Assembly: GCA_030737835.1 (NCBI GenBank) | Contig: CM060848.1 | Coordinates: 19,073,309-19,137,308, forward strand | From: Acorus gramineus | Taxonomy: Eukaryota > Streptophyta > Magnoliopsida > Acorales > Acoraceae | Length of the DNA stretch: 64,000 nucleotides | Reading direction: 5' to 3' | Shown: positions 49,925-62,051 of the stretch, piece after piece | How the letters are laid out: every line of letters starts with the position of its first letter | How positions within the stretch are numbered: the stretch's first letter is position 1 | The notes under the pieces: generated by a model | Databases searched by the model: none | What the model saw: the letters and a program-made list of their open reading frames with translations, nothing else | Told to the model about the DNA's origin: nothing | Made by a program: the position numbers and the translations under genes

Positions 49925-52900
49925 ACATCATAAATCAGATTGAAAGTTCAGACCAGTTTCGATTTTGACCACCCTAGAGAAGTGGCTTGACGGGATGTAA
50001 TTGATGTAAATTATGAAATTTTGATGGCTATCAAAGAGTTGGAAAGGACTGTGACGGTTCTCATTTATTCGTGGAAAGCTCATCTGAATAAGCCAGCATT
50101 AGCTGTGGAGGGACTGTATATAGGATGAAGAGTAACTAGGAAATATAACTTATACTTTGGTCTCTGTTGGGTCATAACCATGTATAGGGATCTTGTCTGG
50201 GTGATTACAGTGGAAGTATATGGTTGTATTCTTGTCACAAAAATAAAACTTCATAGTAATTGTACCTACTGTGCTATAATTTTGATAGTTTATACGCACA
50301 AAAATTTTGTTCCAATAATCTTTGGTTTTCGTTTAGTTGAGTTCCTGAGTTTGCATTTTCTGTTTACAAAATTCTTTGGACAATCAGGATATTTGAATTG
50401 AAGATATTTATTTGCCTAGTCTGCAGTGTACTTTGTGCCTTATTATAACAATTTTAATGTAAATAAAGGATATGGATGAATAGATAGAGGATAACATATT
50501 CCATATCTTTCCTTGGATCTCTATACTTCCTAATACTTCCTGGGTGCTACTTCATTTTACGGGCGCTTCATAAAATTCAGTGGCATACATATCTCGTTTC
50601 TCTGAAAATTCATGATTTGATTTGTGATGTATACAATTTTACAACAAATCTCTTAGGCATGTGGGATTATCCTCAACATTTTTACAAATTTTTATACACC
50701 TAGGATTAAATTCACTAATTGAAATCCAAAAAAAGGTATTTCATATCTATACATTGGTCCAGGAGAGTTTTTGCATTGAATAAAACAATTCATGAATTTA
50801 ACCAAATGTTTGGATTCAAACTAAATTATCCATGAAAAATGATACATCTAATCATGTGTGCAATCTCGTCTGAAACCTCCAACTCGTCTAATGAAATTTT
50901 TATTATTATAAAAAAAGATATACTTAGATAAACTAGTACATATTTTTTAAAAAAATTAAATTTTCTTCTAAAGTGTTTCTGAAGCCGAACCTACACCCAA
51001 AGAACCCTTGATACCGGTGTGGTGTCAATCAATGAGACTTTGATGCTCAAGTCAGTAAAAAAGTTCTAAATGACCACTTAGCTATCCTTCCTCTTTAAAT
51101 CCCTTACTCTTTGAGTCTTTCCTCTCGCTCTTCTGCTAAATGGCCAACCCTTCTGAAGTTGCCCAACTGAACGAGGAGTTGGGGATTTTCCACCGACTTC
51201 CTAGTGGAGGAAGTTCCCAAGGACGTCATTCCATCCTCATACGTCATCATTAATTTGAAGTATCAAATGCTGAAATTTGAAGATAGGTTGAATAAGAAAA
51301 TTGATATCTAGGTCACAAAAACATTGAAAATGATTTCATTGAGAGTTTTTTTTCATGTAGAGGATAAGTAATTTAAGAATTTTAACTATCCATTAGTATC
51401 AAGCAGACAAATACAGGAACTAACGATGAAAAAATAGTTGGAAATTGGAGACTTAAAATGCAATATAAATAAGAAAGGGATCTATAGTTAAATAGCATAG
51501 TTTATATAAAATTAAAAATAACATTCTAAAGGGTATTTTAGGAATTTCAACTATCTGTCAGCCCAAACAGATAGACTTTGACGGATGGACTAATAACAAA
51601 ATAGCATTTAAAGCTGGAGACTTAAGAATATAAAGAAGGGAGGGACATAGTTTAGGGAGAACTAAAATTAAAAATCCATTATTTACAATATAAATTGAAC
51701 TCAACTACTATTTGAAAAAAAAAATCATTCATTGGACTGTAATGGGGGGGGGGGGGGGGGGCGGCTAGACGTATCATTTTCGGACCAAATAGTCATTCTG
51801 TGCCCACTAAATTTTCACCTTGGGCCGTGTCTTAAGGCCCAATATTGCTTCCGTGGGCCATCCATAAAATTCCACCGTGGATGCTGATATACTCGATCGG
51901 TTATTCTTCACTCTTGTGGTAATTCCTTCAGTTTGAAATCTCTACTAAAAAAACAAAATAATATGTATTTAACTCATTCGAGTATGTATTTCAGATTTCA
52001 CCTTTTGTGACACTATTTAACAAGTATACTTCAAATAATAAGCAATACATGTTAGAAATTGCAAACTGGGATGGGTTCATTCAGGCCTGAAGCCAACTTG
52101 AAAAATTTCGGATAGTGTTTTATAAAAATTACGTTACACGACCACGGTCGGTCGTCATGTGATCAGCAGTGACTGTAACGGACGACTAAACGGTCAAAAA
52201 TAATTTCCCTTAAAACACTCTTCCAATTACATCTGTCCCAACAAATCGTACAACTTTCTTTTCCAAAAAGTATAAAAAATCACACACCGTCCATCACGTA
52301 CTCCAAAGCTTACGGTGATCCCAAGACACACGCGTCAGCATCTCAGACGATCAAAAACCTTTCTCGTTTTCCGAAGCTGTTCGTCTCAAAAGGTGACGCT
52401 TGTGGTGGGACCCGGGACACGAACTGAAATCGTCCCGTTACATTTCGGTCCCATCACTCACACGTAAACATGTACCTTTTTTTTTTTTTTTTGGTATTAT
52501 TATATTGCATGAGTTTTATAAAATAAAGTTTCAAAGTTTTTATTCCGAAAATGCACTCTCATGTCGGCCAAAGCCTCCACTGTTTCCTTGACTTCCCAAA
52601 ACGCCCTCCACCGGAGAGGTCGACTGCAACAACGGCCCACGACAAGTCTATTCAGAGCTTTGATTCTCAGGAGGTGGGTAAGTGCGCCGAAGCTGTCCCT
52701 GTGATTGTCCCCCGTTGTTTTCCCTTTCATGTCACGCCTTCAGGAGTCTAAACTGTGATAACTATTACCTGATACATCCACGTCTAATACGTGAATTACA
52801 TAGATATATTTATATAAAAATGTGAAAATGCATATTTATGTTAATATGAGTATATGAGAGTGAAATTGAGAACAGGAAAAGAAAAGAAAAAAACTTTGTA

Positions 52901-53368
52901 TAACAGCATAGCAATTCATATAAATATTTTATTTAAAATGATTTATTTTGTTAAAATATATCGTTGAAATTCTATCAACGGTTATATCTATTAAACTGTG
53001 TGTGACCCATGTTGAATCATGATAGTATTGTTAATGAGACACTTTGATTATGTATTTTACAACCTCCCCAGTCACTAAGGGTGATTTTCAACAATTAATC
53101 ATGGATTATTGGTGGCTAATAGAATTTTTTTTTTTATATTAGAGGGATCCTATGATTGATCTTACATGTATGTTAAAAAAGTTATATCCGCTTGTTTACA
53201 TCGGTCTCATATAAAATTCTTTTAAATAATCACTGATAAATAAGTGAGTAAATGTTAATAATTTTCTGCTGCGAGACCTAACTTGAGTCGGCCACACGGT
53301 TAATCCTCTTGTTGGAGACTAACAAGGTGATATAAATTTTTAAAACTCTTAATAATATCACATGAAGT

Positions 53369-53371
<3 letters not shown>

Positions 53372-53403
<32 letters not shown>
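53372..53403. repeat. (TA)n microsatellite
   Basis: About 16 TA units directly abutting the fold-back element that starts at 53405; it may be the insertion target. Confidence 0.95.
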
Positions 53404-53404
<1 letters not shown>

Positions 53405-53406
<2 letters not shown>

Positions 53407-53892
53407 GGAAATATCCACATTAACCCCTTGAATTTTTTTAAAATCCATATAACTCCCTAAATTAAACACCTGTATAAATTTAAATAGTCAGGTGAGTTAA
53501 ATTTTTATTGATAAATTAAGATTATTATGTAAATATTCTATTTAGTTAACCCTGACTGAAAATACGGTATACAAAAAATCTTCTATAATATAATAAAAAT
53601 GTAAAAAAATCATATGTAAATAATGACTATACCTTTTGATAGAAATTTATAATTCATCTGTAGGCTGGAGTAAAAAAGTCATTTAATAAGATTTTTCGTA
53701 TTTTTTAACAAATTTTAGATGATTTTTTATATACTGTATTTTCAATCAAAATTACAAATCAAATATTCATATAATATTCACGTAATATTTCTCATCTTAC
53801 AACTAAAATTTAATTTAAAGAGTTATTTGAATTCACATTAATGTTTTCAGAATTTACATAGGCTTTAGGAGAATCAAGAGGTTATATATATT
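53405..53892. mobile_element. Fold-back element, copy of the 57385 family
   Basis: It begins GGGAAATATCCACATTAACC and its arms carry CCTGACTGAAAATACGGTAT and, inverted, ATACTGTATTTTCAATCAAA. It shares these words and their order with 57385-57925. Non-coding. Confidence 0.75.
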
Positions 53893-53980
53893 TAATTAAA
53901 AGCGCTGATACACGTAGTCCGTTTTACAGTCTCATACACTATGACAACTTAGTATATATTGTACCATCATAGTATATACT

Positions 53981-54461
53981 GCACTATCATAGTATATACT
54001 ACAGTTAATTTTTTTCATTTTTTCACTATAAAAAAAAATACATTAATGTATCCAAGGGCGGCACCACATTTCACTTGATGGGGTCAATCAAATTTACAAA
54101 AAAAAAAAAAACAAAATAAGCCCACCCAAAATTTATACCACATCAAATTAGTGGGATTCATTTAAAACAAGAGCGCTGATACACAGCAATCCATTTTGCA
54201 GCCCGTTTTGCAGTCCTATATGCTATGATAACCCAAATTACTGCACTATCATAATATATACTACAGTTAATTTTTTTCATTTTTTCACTATAAAAAAAAA
54301 TACATTAATGTATCCAAGGGCGGCACCACATTTCACTTGATGGGGTCAATCAAATTTACAAAAAAAAAAAACAAAATAAGCCCACCCAAAATTTATACCA
54401 CATCAAATTAGTGGGATTCATTTAATACAAGAGCGCTGATACACAGCAATCCATTTTGCAG
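53981..54461. repeat. Long direct repeat, two copies of about 220 bp
   Basis: Copy A, 53981-54201, and copy B, 54243-54461, are nearly identical (GCACTATCAT... to ...CCATTTTGCAG). They differ mainly in A-run length, so the duplication is recent. Each ends with AGCGCTGATACACAGC, a word that also occurs diverged at 53901 and inverted at about 55026-55042 (GTGTCAGCACTC). This suggests nested copies of a small transposon family. Confidence 0.85.
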
Positions 54462-55574
54462 AGTATATACTGCACTATCATAGTGTACGTACTCCTATCA
54501 TAGTATATAACCCAAATTATTTTTTCATTTTTTCATCATAAAAAAAATATACTAATGTATCTTAGTATATATTTCATTTCATATAGCATGGACTTCAAAA
54601 TGTGAGTGTATGATTTTTTAAATAAATAAAAAAACTGAATGGACTGCAATTGGGGCTGTAACGGGGGCTATGTGTATCTTTTTCCTTAAAAGAATTAAAA
54701 AACCATAACGGTATAGCCTGTCCAAAGGTTTCACCCGTTACAAAATTTACAAGGACCCAAAAAATAATAAAACTAGAAAATTGATATGTCTAACTCTTAT
54801 TGCAGTTCACATAGATTTAAAAAAAAACAATCATACACTCTTCAATTGAAGTGCATTCTATTATATAAAATGAAACATTTACTGATATGCATTAGTGCAT
54901 TTTTTTTAAGTTAATAAAATGATAGAATTTTTTGCGCCGTAAATTATGATAGAACCCTATATACTACAATAACGCATCATACATTACGTTATCATAGCAT
55001 ATACGGCTGCAAAACAATTTATAAAATGGACTGAGTGTGTCAGCACTCATAAAACAATACTCTATAACACTACCCCATTTAAAAAAAATCATGGGACAAG
55101 TGACTCGCCGATCACCTACTCATTTAAAAAAAATCAAGTATCTCATCATGGATTTGGTTTAGATTCAGGTATATAATATAAGAGTAGATTTTTTAAAAAT
55201 TTTATGAAAATTATTTATTTTTTAATGACTCCATCTTTCAAAATTCTTAGAGCCGTCATTGAATGTATCTCAGTACATATTTCATTTCATATAATACCAT
55301 ACACTTCAAAGAGTAAGTGTATAATTTTATATATAAAAAAAAAAACGAGACAGACTGCAATTAAGACTGTAATAGGGCTACTTGTATCTTTTTCTTTTAA
55401 TTAAATATTACCATATGGTAGCTTAGTTCGAGGACATGTTAAAATCACGTTTCGCGGAAATTAGAGGCCACCGTAAAGAGAAAAAAAAAAACACTGAACA
55501 TACGGTCACTGTCGCTTCTGAGGTATTCGCCTACGTGGCTCTGTATTTACCACGTACTCTCAAAGTCCTTGAGT

Positions 55575-56466
55575 CTCCTTATTTTCTGATGGTTTCTAGA
55601 TGGGCGCGTCTATCCCTACCAAGCGTTTTTCTTATCCCACAAATCAAAAAAAAAAAAAAAAAACGGTGTTTTGCTGTTCCTACCAATTCAGGTTGACCGG
55701 ACTTGATCGCTATTTCAGATTTTGAGCGACCGTAATTAGTCACAATTTCAAGCTTTAGGCGACTGTAATTGGTCGAACAGGGTTCAGAACTATATTTATC
55801 TATTTTTTTGTAAACAAATAATTTTTTGGATTTATCCATCATATTCTACATTTATTCTTTTATCCAAACAACAGCTAAGGGGCCGAAAAAAATGTAAGTA
55901 GGTATACTTTCAATTAATTCAAATTTTTATAGAAAAATATCTTATTAGACAAATATATATCATTTTTAAGCTTCGTTTGAATTCGTAGTTAAGAGGATTC
56001 TTCGTTTGAAAATAAAAAAACCTATCAGTTGATCCAAACACATTATATATTTGGCTTTTGAAAATTAGTCCGTCACTTATGTAAAAAAAAATTGTTCTTA
56101 TATTCTACATTTAAGAATAATAATTGATTCTCCTTACATTACAACTCAGACTTGGAGTGGTATGAAGGATTTAAGAAAGATATACGTCATTGGATTATGT
56201 TTCCAAGAAAAAAAATTATAAAACAAATTCTGTTCGACCAAGTCCGATCGCCCGAAACCTGAAATGACTACCAAGTCCGATCGCCCAAAATCTGAAATGG
56301 CGACCAAATTCGGTCGTCCAAAACCTGAAGTGGCGACCAAATCTGGTCGACCTGACCGGATCGGTGAGAAAAGATAAAACACCGATTTTTTTTTCCCGAT
56401 TGGTGGGGTAAGAAAAACGCTTGGTGGGAATAGCCGTGCCCTTTCTAGATACCAGCAGAAACACCC
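55575..56466. mobile_element. MULE-like element with subrepeats in its inverted arms
   Basis: The left arm, with GGTTTCTAGATGGGCGCG and ACCAAGCGTTTTTCTTATCC, pairs with the right arm (reverse complement GGTATCTAGAAAGGGCACG and ACCAAGCGTTTTTCTTACCC). The inner part of the right arm (56225-56350) has about three tandem copies of a roughly 33-bp unit with GGTCGCCATTTCAG and GGGCGATCGGACTTGG words on the minus strand. The left arm has degenerate copies. No transposase is present. Long inverted arms with inner tandem repeats are typical of Mutator-like non-autonomous elements; no target duplication was identified. Confidence 0.65.
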
Positions 56467-57384
56467 TTCTCAAGAATATTTTATTCTTGAATACCCCTGA
56501 CTTTAACATCTATCAAAAAAATATGTCAATTAACTTAAAAATAAATAAATACTAGTGGCCTAGATTTACATCGGCAGATATCAATTTTTTTTTTGTTATT
56601 TATTATTCTTCTCAGACAAACTGTACGCATATCTATTCAATTAATATATTTTATTAAGTAACAAAATAAATAATATCTAAATATTGAAAATGGTGGCGAG
56701 AAAATAAAGAGAACATAAAAACATGAATAAGACTTAAAAAATCAACTGAGCCAGTGAAACTATAATGATAAAAAGCTCTATCATGCCGACACGCCCCCAC
56801 ACAGATTTTGTTATTTATTTTGTATTTATAAATAAAATGAAGTTATCATATATTTACTTGAATATTAAAACACGCTTTGTACTAATATAATGCATGCGCA
56901 TTTAATTGTGTGTGAAAAAAAAAGACATGTGGACAACAAATTCCACTTTTTCCTCCAAGAAAGGTGATATATTTAAGCGGTTACAGATTTACAGGGTGGT
57001 TCAAAAAAGTGGGACATTAAGTAGTCACAAAATAGCTGTGATCAAGATGGATATAGTAACAGTGGAACAAAAGATTAGTATGACAGAGGTATCAAAAATT
57101 TCTGTGGGCGATGAAATTAATGTATTAGATATTTCAAAAAAAATCTCAAAAGTAAATGAAAATTACTGAAAATATTCAATCCATTTACATTTCCATTATG
57201 GGCTTTCAAACATAAAGAAATCTTTCAGGGTGTTTTTTCTAAAAAAAAAAAAAACCCTCACTGTAACTTTCCCTCTCATGATTGAGTGAAGAAGATAAAA
57301 TACTAAAACCATTGCACCTTGTCCTCTCTCCCTATATAAATTCAATTATTGATTATTTAAAAATAAAAATAGGTGGGGACAATA

Positions 57385-57925
57385 TTAAAAAAAAAAAAAT
57401 CTATACAACCTCCACTACTGAAATCCATGTAACCCCTTTAATTTTTTTTAAAATTTATCTAACCTTTTAAAAATACCTAGTAAATTCAAATAACTCCTTG
57501 AATAAATTTTTCATTAGTAGATGATGAATATTTTGATAATATTTGTTTGGTTAACCCTGACCGAGGATAAAATATACTAAAAAACCACTACAATGTATTA
57601 AAAATATAAAAAAACATATAAAAATGATGATTTTATCCTCTTTGAATATAATATAAAACTCTATTTAGAGGGGGGAAATTGTTATTTATAGAAGATTTTT
57701 TACATTTTTAATACATTGTAGGATTTTTTTTATATACTGTATCTTCTACCACGGTTAATCAAATATAATATTTACAAAATATTCATCATCTATAAAAATA
57801 AATTTTATTCGATGGGTTATTTGGATTTACTTGATGTTTTCAGGGATTAAATGAATTTTAAAAAATATCAGGGGGTCGTATGAATTTCAGTCAGTTTAGA
57901 GGGGTTTATATGGATATTTCCCTAT
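57385..57925. mobile_element. Fold-back element adjacent to the ERF promoter
   Basis: The two arms (about 57390-57630 and 57680-57925) are reverse complements with moderate divergence. Paired words are CTACAATGTATTAAAAATAT, TAGATGATGAATATTTTG, TCCATATAAACCCC and TTTTTAAAATT. The right end GGATATTTCCC (reverse complement GGGAAATATCC) matches the terminus of the 53405 copy. The element stops about 45 bp before the TATA box of the ERF gene. Confidence 0.8.
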
Positions 57926-57968
57926 TAAAAAATATCAATATCATGAGAAACCAATGAATGACTCCACG

Positions 57969-57976
57969 TTATAAAT
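57969..57976 (+). promoter_or_regulatory. TATA box of the ERF gene
   Basis: TTATAAAT, about 90 bp upstream of the ATG at 58064. It implies a leader of about 60 nt containing an A-rich run just before the start codon. Confidence 0.6.
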
Positions 57977-58063
57977 CACCCCAGACAGCACGAGCGAAAG
58001 AGAGAGAGAAAGCCAAACCCAGAATCCAAAACTCTCCGAAACCAAATCCAAAAAAAAAAAAAA

Positions 58064-58979
58064 ATGTGCGGAGGAGCGATCATCAGCGATTTCATCTCCG
58101 TCGAGAACGGGACTCATATCCGCCCGTTCGATCTGTGGTCCGAATTCGACTCCTTCGTCCACGACTCCAACCCAGGTAATAATTAACCCTACTACATCTC
58201 AGTTAATATGTATTTCATCAGTTCTCATTAATTTTAGTAATGATAGAATTTATCATCTCTAACTCTAGCATCTCAAAAAGTGCTGATACATGGGCTTGAG
58301 TTTCGATGTACAATTAAAAACGTTGAGATTTTTAAAATTTTATATTTTAAATTCAGTTTTTAAAATAACGTTATTTTAGTAAACATGGAAAAATAAGATG
58401 GTAGATGATTTAAAAAATTAAACGTTTAAAATATGTTTGAAACAAAACGCAAGATCCATCCAAATACGTAATCAAATTCAAACCTGTCTAAAAAATAATT
58501 ATATTTTGTTAATATATGATGGGGGTTTGTTTTCAGTGAAGCGTGAAAAGACGCAAAAGCCCTCGGAGGGGAGGGGAAAGGGCAGGGAGAGGAAGAACAT
58601 ATACCGGGGGATCCGGAAGAGGCCGTGGGGGAAGTGGGCGGCGGAGATCCGGAACCCGAGGAAGGGCGTCCGAGTCTGGCTGGGCACGTACGCCACGCCG
58701 GAGGAGGCAGCGAGGGCCTACGACGTGGCGGCACGAGAGATCCGCGGCAGCAAAGCCAAGCTCAACTTCCCGGCCGAGAACCCGCCGGCCGAGAAGGACA
58801 ACAACAACAACCCCGTGGCCTCTCCGTCGCCGTCGGAGGAGGATCTCCGGGAGCACATCGAGAGCCTGGAATCGCTTCTTGGGCTGGAGCACGAGCCGGA
58901 GGAGAAGGTCGTCGTCTGTGGTTTTGGTGGTGGGTCGTATGAGAAGGGGTTCTGGGATGAAGAGGACATGATCTTCTGA
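58064..58979 (+). CDS. Group VII ethylene response factor (AP2/ERF)
   Basis: A nuclear transcription factor of the ERF-VII group, the oxygen-sensing regulators of hypoxia and flooding responses. Two exons, 58064-58175 and 58537-58979, giving 184 aa. The first exon encodes [20 protein letters not shown]: Met1-Cys2 is the known N-degron, oxidised by plant cysteine oxidases and then degraded by the Arg/N-degron route. The second exon carries a basic stretch ([20 protein letters not shown]), the AP2 domain at residues 60-116 ([57 protein letters not shown]), and an acidic C-terminus with [15 protein letters not shown] and WDEEDMIF that may activate transcription. Splitting of the degron from the AP2 exon is normal for the group. 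The protein is short for ERF-VII. The usual Asp of AEIRDP is Asn77 here. A fold-back element ends about 45 bp upstream of the TATA box. Confidence 0.95.
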
Positions 58980-60022
58980 GGGCCGTCTGATCTGTGGGTG
59001 TGGTGTAGTGTAGTGGTGGTGTTTCTTTTTTTTGGTTTGTTATTATTATTGTTAAGTTTGGAATAAATGATATTGACAATGTTAGTGTAAAATAGAGAGA
59101 CGTGTGGGTGGTGTTATGTTATTATTATGATGACGTCAGTGTTATTTGAAGTTGGACTCATGCACGTGAGAGTGGACAGGCGGTTTTGTACTTTTGGCTT
59201 GTATTGTTGAACCTGTGACTCTTTCAGTGCTGTTTATCTTTAATAAGTGAACAAATTAAACTGCTTTTTAAGATTATGCAACTTTTGTGGTTTACTGTTA
59301 CAAGATGCGGCTGTGTTTGGTTGCAGTTAAAAGTTGAGTGTTTGGTTTCATGTAAAAGTTGAGTTCAAAAATTTAACTTTTTAAAAGAAGTTAACTCTCC
59401 ATGTATAATTTTTTTTGTGGAAAACTTAGGTTTTAGATTTTTTTTCAAAGAAAAGAAATCTGTTGGTAGCTTTTGATGTTATTTTTCTATTTAGGGTGTA
59501 TTTAAAAACACAGTTTGAAAAATAGTTTTTAAATGTTTTTATGCACATCTTTTGAGAGTGTAATAATGATGTATGTTTTATGAAACATAGATATTAAAAC
59601 ACATTCATTTGATAAAATCTAATAATAATGATATATTTAAATTGATCTGTTTAGTAAGATCCTTTAATTTTAGTTTATAAAAAAAACTAAAAGTTTAAAT
59701 ATTTTTTTTTTATGCCAAACGCACCTCTTAGAAACTGGTTTGGAAAAAACAGCTTTTAAAAACTCAAAAATTATCAAAACCTGTTTTCAAAAGAGCCCTA
59801 AACCAGAAGGTTAAAAATCATCTTTAAAAAAAAAATCTGATTTAAGAGAAAAAAAATATTTTTATAACAAATATTTGATTTACTGTCACCTGTTAGTATA
59901 CATTTTACAGAAGACCTGCCCAAACTTGATGAGAGATTTGATTGAGGTTCGATCATCTATATCTAGATTTCTGTTTTTTTTTTTTTTAGCCAACATCTAG
60001 ATTATTGTTGATGAAAAAATTT
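58980..60022. other. 3' flank of the ERF gene, no gene seen
   Basis: It includes probable 3' untranslated sequence (an AATAAATG signal near 59062) followed by AT-rich DNA with no coding segment recognised. Confidence 0.5.
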
Positions 60023-62044
60023 GGGTGAATTGCTTAAATACCCCTGGACCAACAGCTCTATTTTTTTATGCCCCTGAACTTTTTTTTATTTTTTTTATCC
60101 CTACAGTGTTGTCCCATTTTTTTGTACCCCTGACTTTTCATAATACCTGAAATACCCTCTTATAGACAGAGTTACAGAAATACAAAAATATAATGTGAAC
60201 ATACAGAAATTATACACATAGTTACAGATATTTAATAGTTATCATAGAGAACTTTAAATATACACAAAGATGGTTAAATAGAAAATGATTATATATACAT
60301 TTCCAGTGTCATTATAATATATTCATGACCGGTAAGTAATGTCATTATCATATATATATGTATTCAATGTACACAAAATTGTTATAAATATATTTTTACA
60401 AGTGTAATTAAAATAGATACATCAACTGATTGAATTATAATGTTGCATTTCTATTCTCATGAAATCAGTTGTTGGTTCCCCTTGATCTTCTCTATGCCTT
60501 ATTGAGTGAAATCGAATCCACTTAAAAGCCTTCGAACTTGACATTCAATGTACTTCATAACGAAGAATGCGCTGTCTAAGCTTCATTAAAGATGTAACAA
60601 CATTAATGTTTTCGTAGAACTACTTTAGCAATTACAGAAATTATAACATTACATAACCAATTACAAAAACTACTAATGAAATTAAACTAAGGAGATACAA
60701 CTTTACAAAGTGTAATATCAATTTACAGATATGTAAATGACCAATTATAGAAACTTTATAAGCAATTACAGAAAATGTAATCAATGATTTACAAGAATCA
60801 TTCACATATCAACAATGCAACAGAAACAACATCACATAATATATACTAATGTAACAACTACAATATAACAACTATCAATGTAATGTCCAATTACAACATA
60901 AACTATCATTCATATAACAATTATAACAGAATTACTAATGTAATGCCCATGACATAAACTGTCATTTACAAAACAAAAATATTATACCATCTATGGAATT
61001 AAGCTAAAGACATACAATGTTACAAAAATATAATGACCACTTACATAAATATAATATCAATTTACAGATATGTAAATGACTAATTACATAATCTTTATAA
61101 ACAATTATAAAGACATTTGCTTTATAAAGGCATATATAGTAGGGGAAAAAATTATATCAAACCAGGAAAACAAAGATGTATATATAAGATCCAAGAGAGC
61201 TAATTTCTGTTCGAAAGAATGTCCCCTAATTTTATTTGGACATTGAAAATTTTAATACCTCCAAAAGATATCAGTTTCCCCTTCTCCATGACTTGTGTTG
61301 AGATTTAAACAATAGAACCTCATTGAAGCCAAATATTGGGAATGCAATGTAATTTTTTTTATACCTCTCCACCACCACCATGAAGACCACCACCACAACC
61401 CTCTCTGCACCACCACCATAACCCACATTCACAATCCCGAAGAAGAGGAAAAGATACAGAAAGCAGTACCCCCGCGTCCACTGACATCACCAAGGAGATG
61501 CGCTTCCTCACCATGGAGCTCCAACCCCAACTCCTCTCCACCACCACCATCAAACGCTACCGCCGACATGGGGTAACCAAGCAAGGAGGACTTTCTCAAG
61601 TACCTCGTCCACAGCCCCCTTGTCTTCCGCACCTTCGACCGCATCGTCGACGAGTATTTCAGGTGAACTATATTGGAGCAAATGGCGGCGACCATTTTTT
61701 TTGCCAAGGAGAGAGAAGGGTCGGGGGAAGAGAAACCATTTTTTGCTGTTTTGGTGGGTTTTGAGAGGGAGATAAATCATTTTAGTGGAGATTGGGAAAA
61801 GAAATGGAGGGAAGAGTAATTTAGGTTTTGTGGGTTTTGGATGGAAATTAAATGAATTAATTTGGGGGAGATTGGAAAAAGAATAGGAGGGAAGGATAGT
61901 TTAGGCAGTAAAATATGATGTGGCATTGATGATGGATAAAAAAAAAATGAGACAGCAATGTAGGGATAAAAAAAAATTAAAAAAATTTCAAGGGCATAGA
62001 AAAAATGAGATAGTTAGTCCAAGGGTATTTGAACAATTCACTCC
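60023..62044. mobile_element. Pack-MULE-like element with a captured GC-rich segment
   Basis: A 2.02-kb element. The left end GGGTGAATTGCTTAAATACC and right end (reverse complement GGAGTGAATTGTTCAAATAC) start terminal inverted repeats of about 100 bp that also share TATGCCCCTGAAC/TATGCCCTTGAAA and TTTATCCCTACA words. AAAATTT abuts both ends (60016-60022 and 62045-62051), a likely target duplication. The inside is AT-rich with a 330-bp-spaced duplication (AATATCAATTTACAGATATG near 60714 and 61044). An abrupt GC-rich block lies at about 61365-61665. That block reads in short frames such as ITKEMRFLTMELQPQLLS and EDFLKYLVHSPLVFRTFD, followed by a stop, and looks like exons captured from a host gene I cannot identify. 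No transposase is present. Confidence 0.7.
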
Positions 62045-62051
62045 AAAATTT

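Larger units (their letters stand above)
49925..57968. other. Intergenic, 8 kb, very AT-rich, transposon-dense
   Basis: No intact gene. A stretch at 51120-51260 has a leader-like beginning and a 37-codon ORF (MANPSEVAQLNEELG), probably a gene remnant. A degraded block at 51340-51690 shares words with the fold-back at 13289. A 17-base G run is at about 51745-51761. A GC-richer block at 52130-52760 has TATAAAAAA but no gene. Then come a TA repeat, a fold-back (53405-53892), a tandem duplication (53981-54461), related inverted words to about 55045, a MULE-like element (55575-56466), and a fold-back (57385-57925) next to the ERF promoter. Confidence 0.55.

Noticed and set aside
51141..51254. 37-codon ORF MANPSEVAQLNEELG with a leader-like upstream region
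   Set aside because: Too short, no downstream exon found; probably a gene or transposon remnant.
52130..52760. GC-richer block with TATAAAAAA and a 66-codon ORF, considered as a gene
   Set aside because: No convincing coding frame, no splice structure and no recognised protein.
58533..58971. Several long ORFs on both strands over the ERF second exon
   Set aside because: Produced by the GC-rich AP2 coding sequence; only the frame with the AP2 domain and MCGGAII exon is meaningful.
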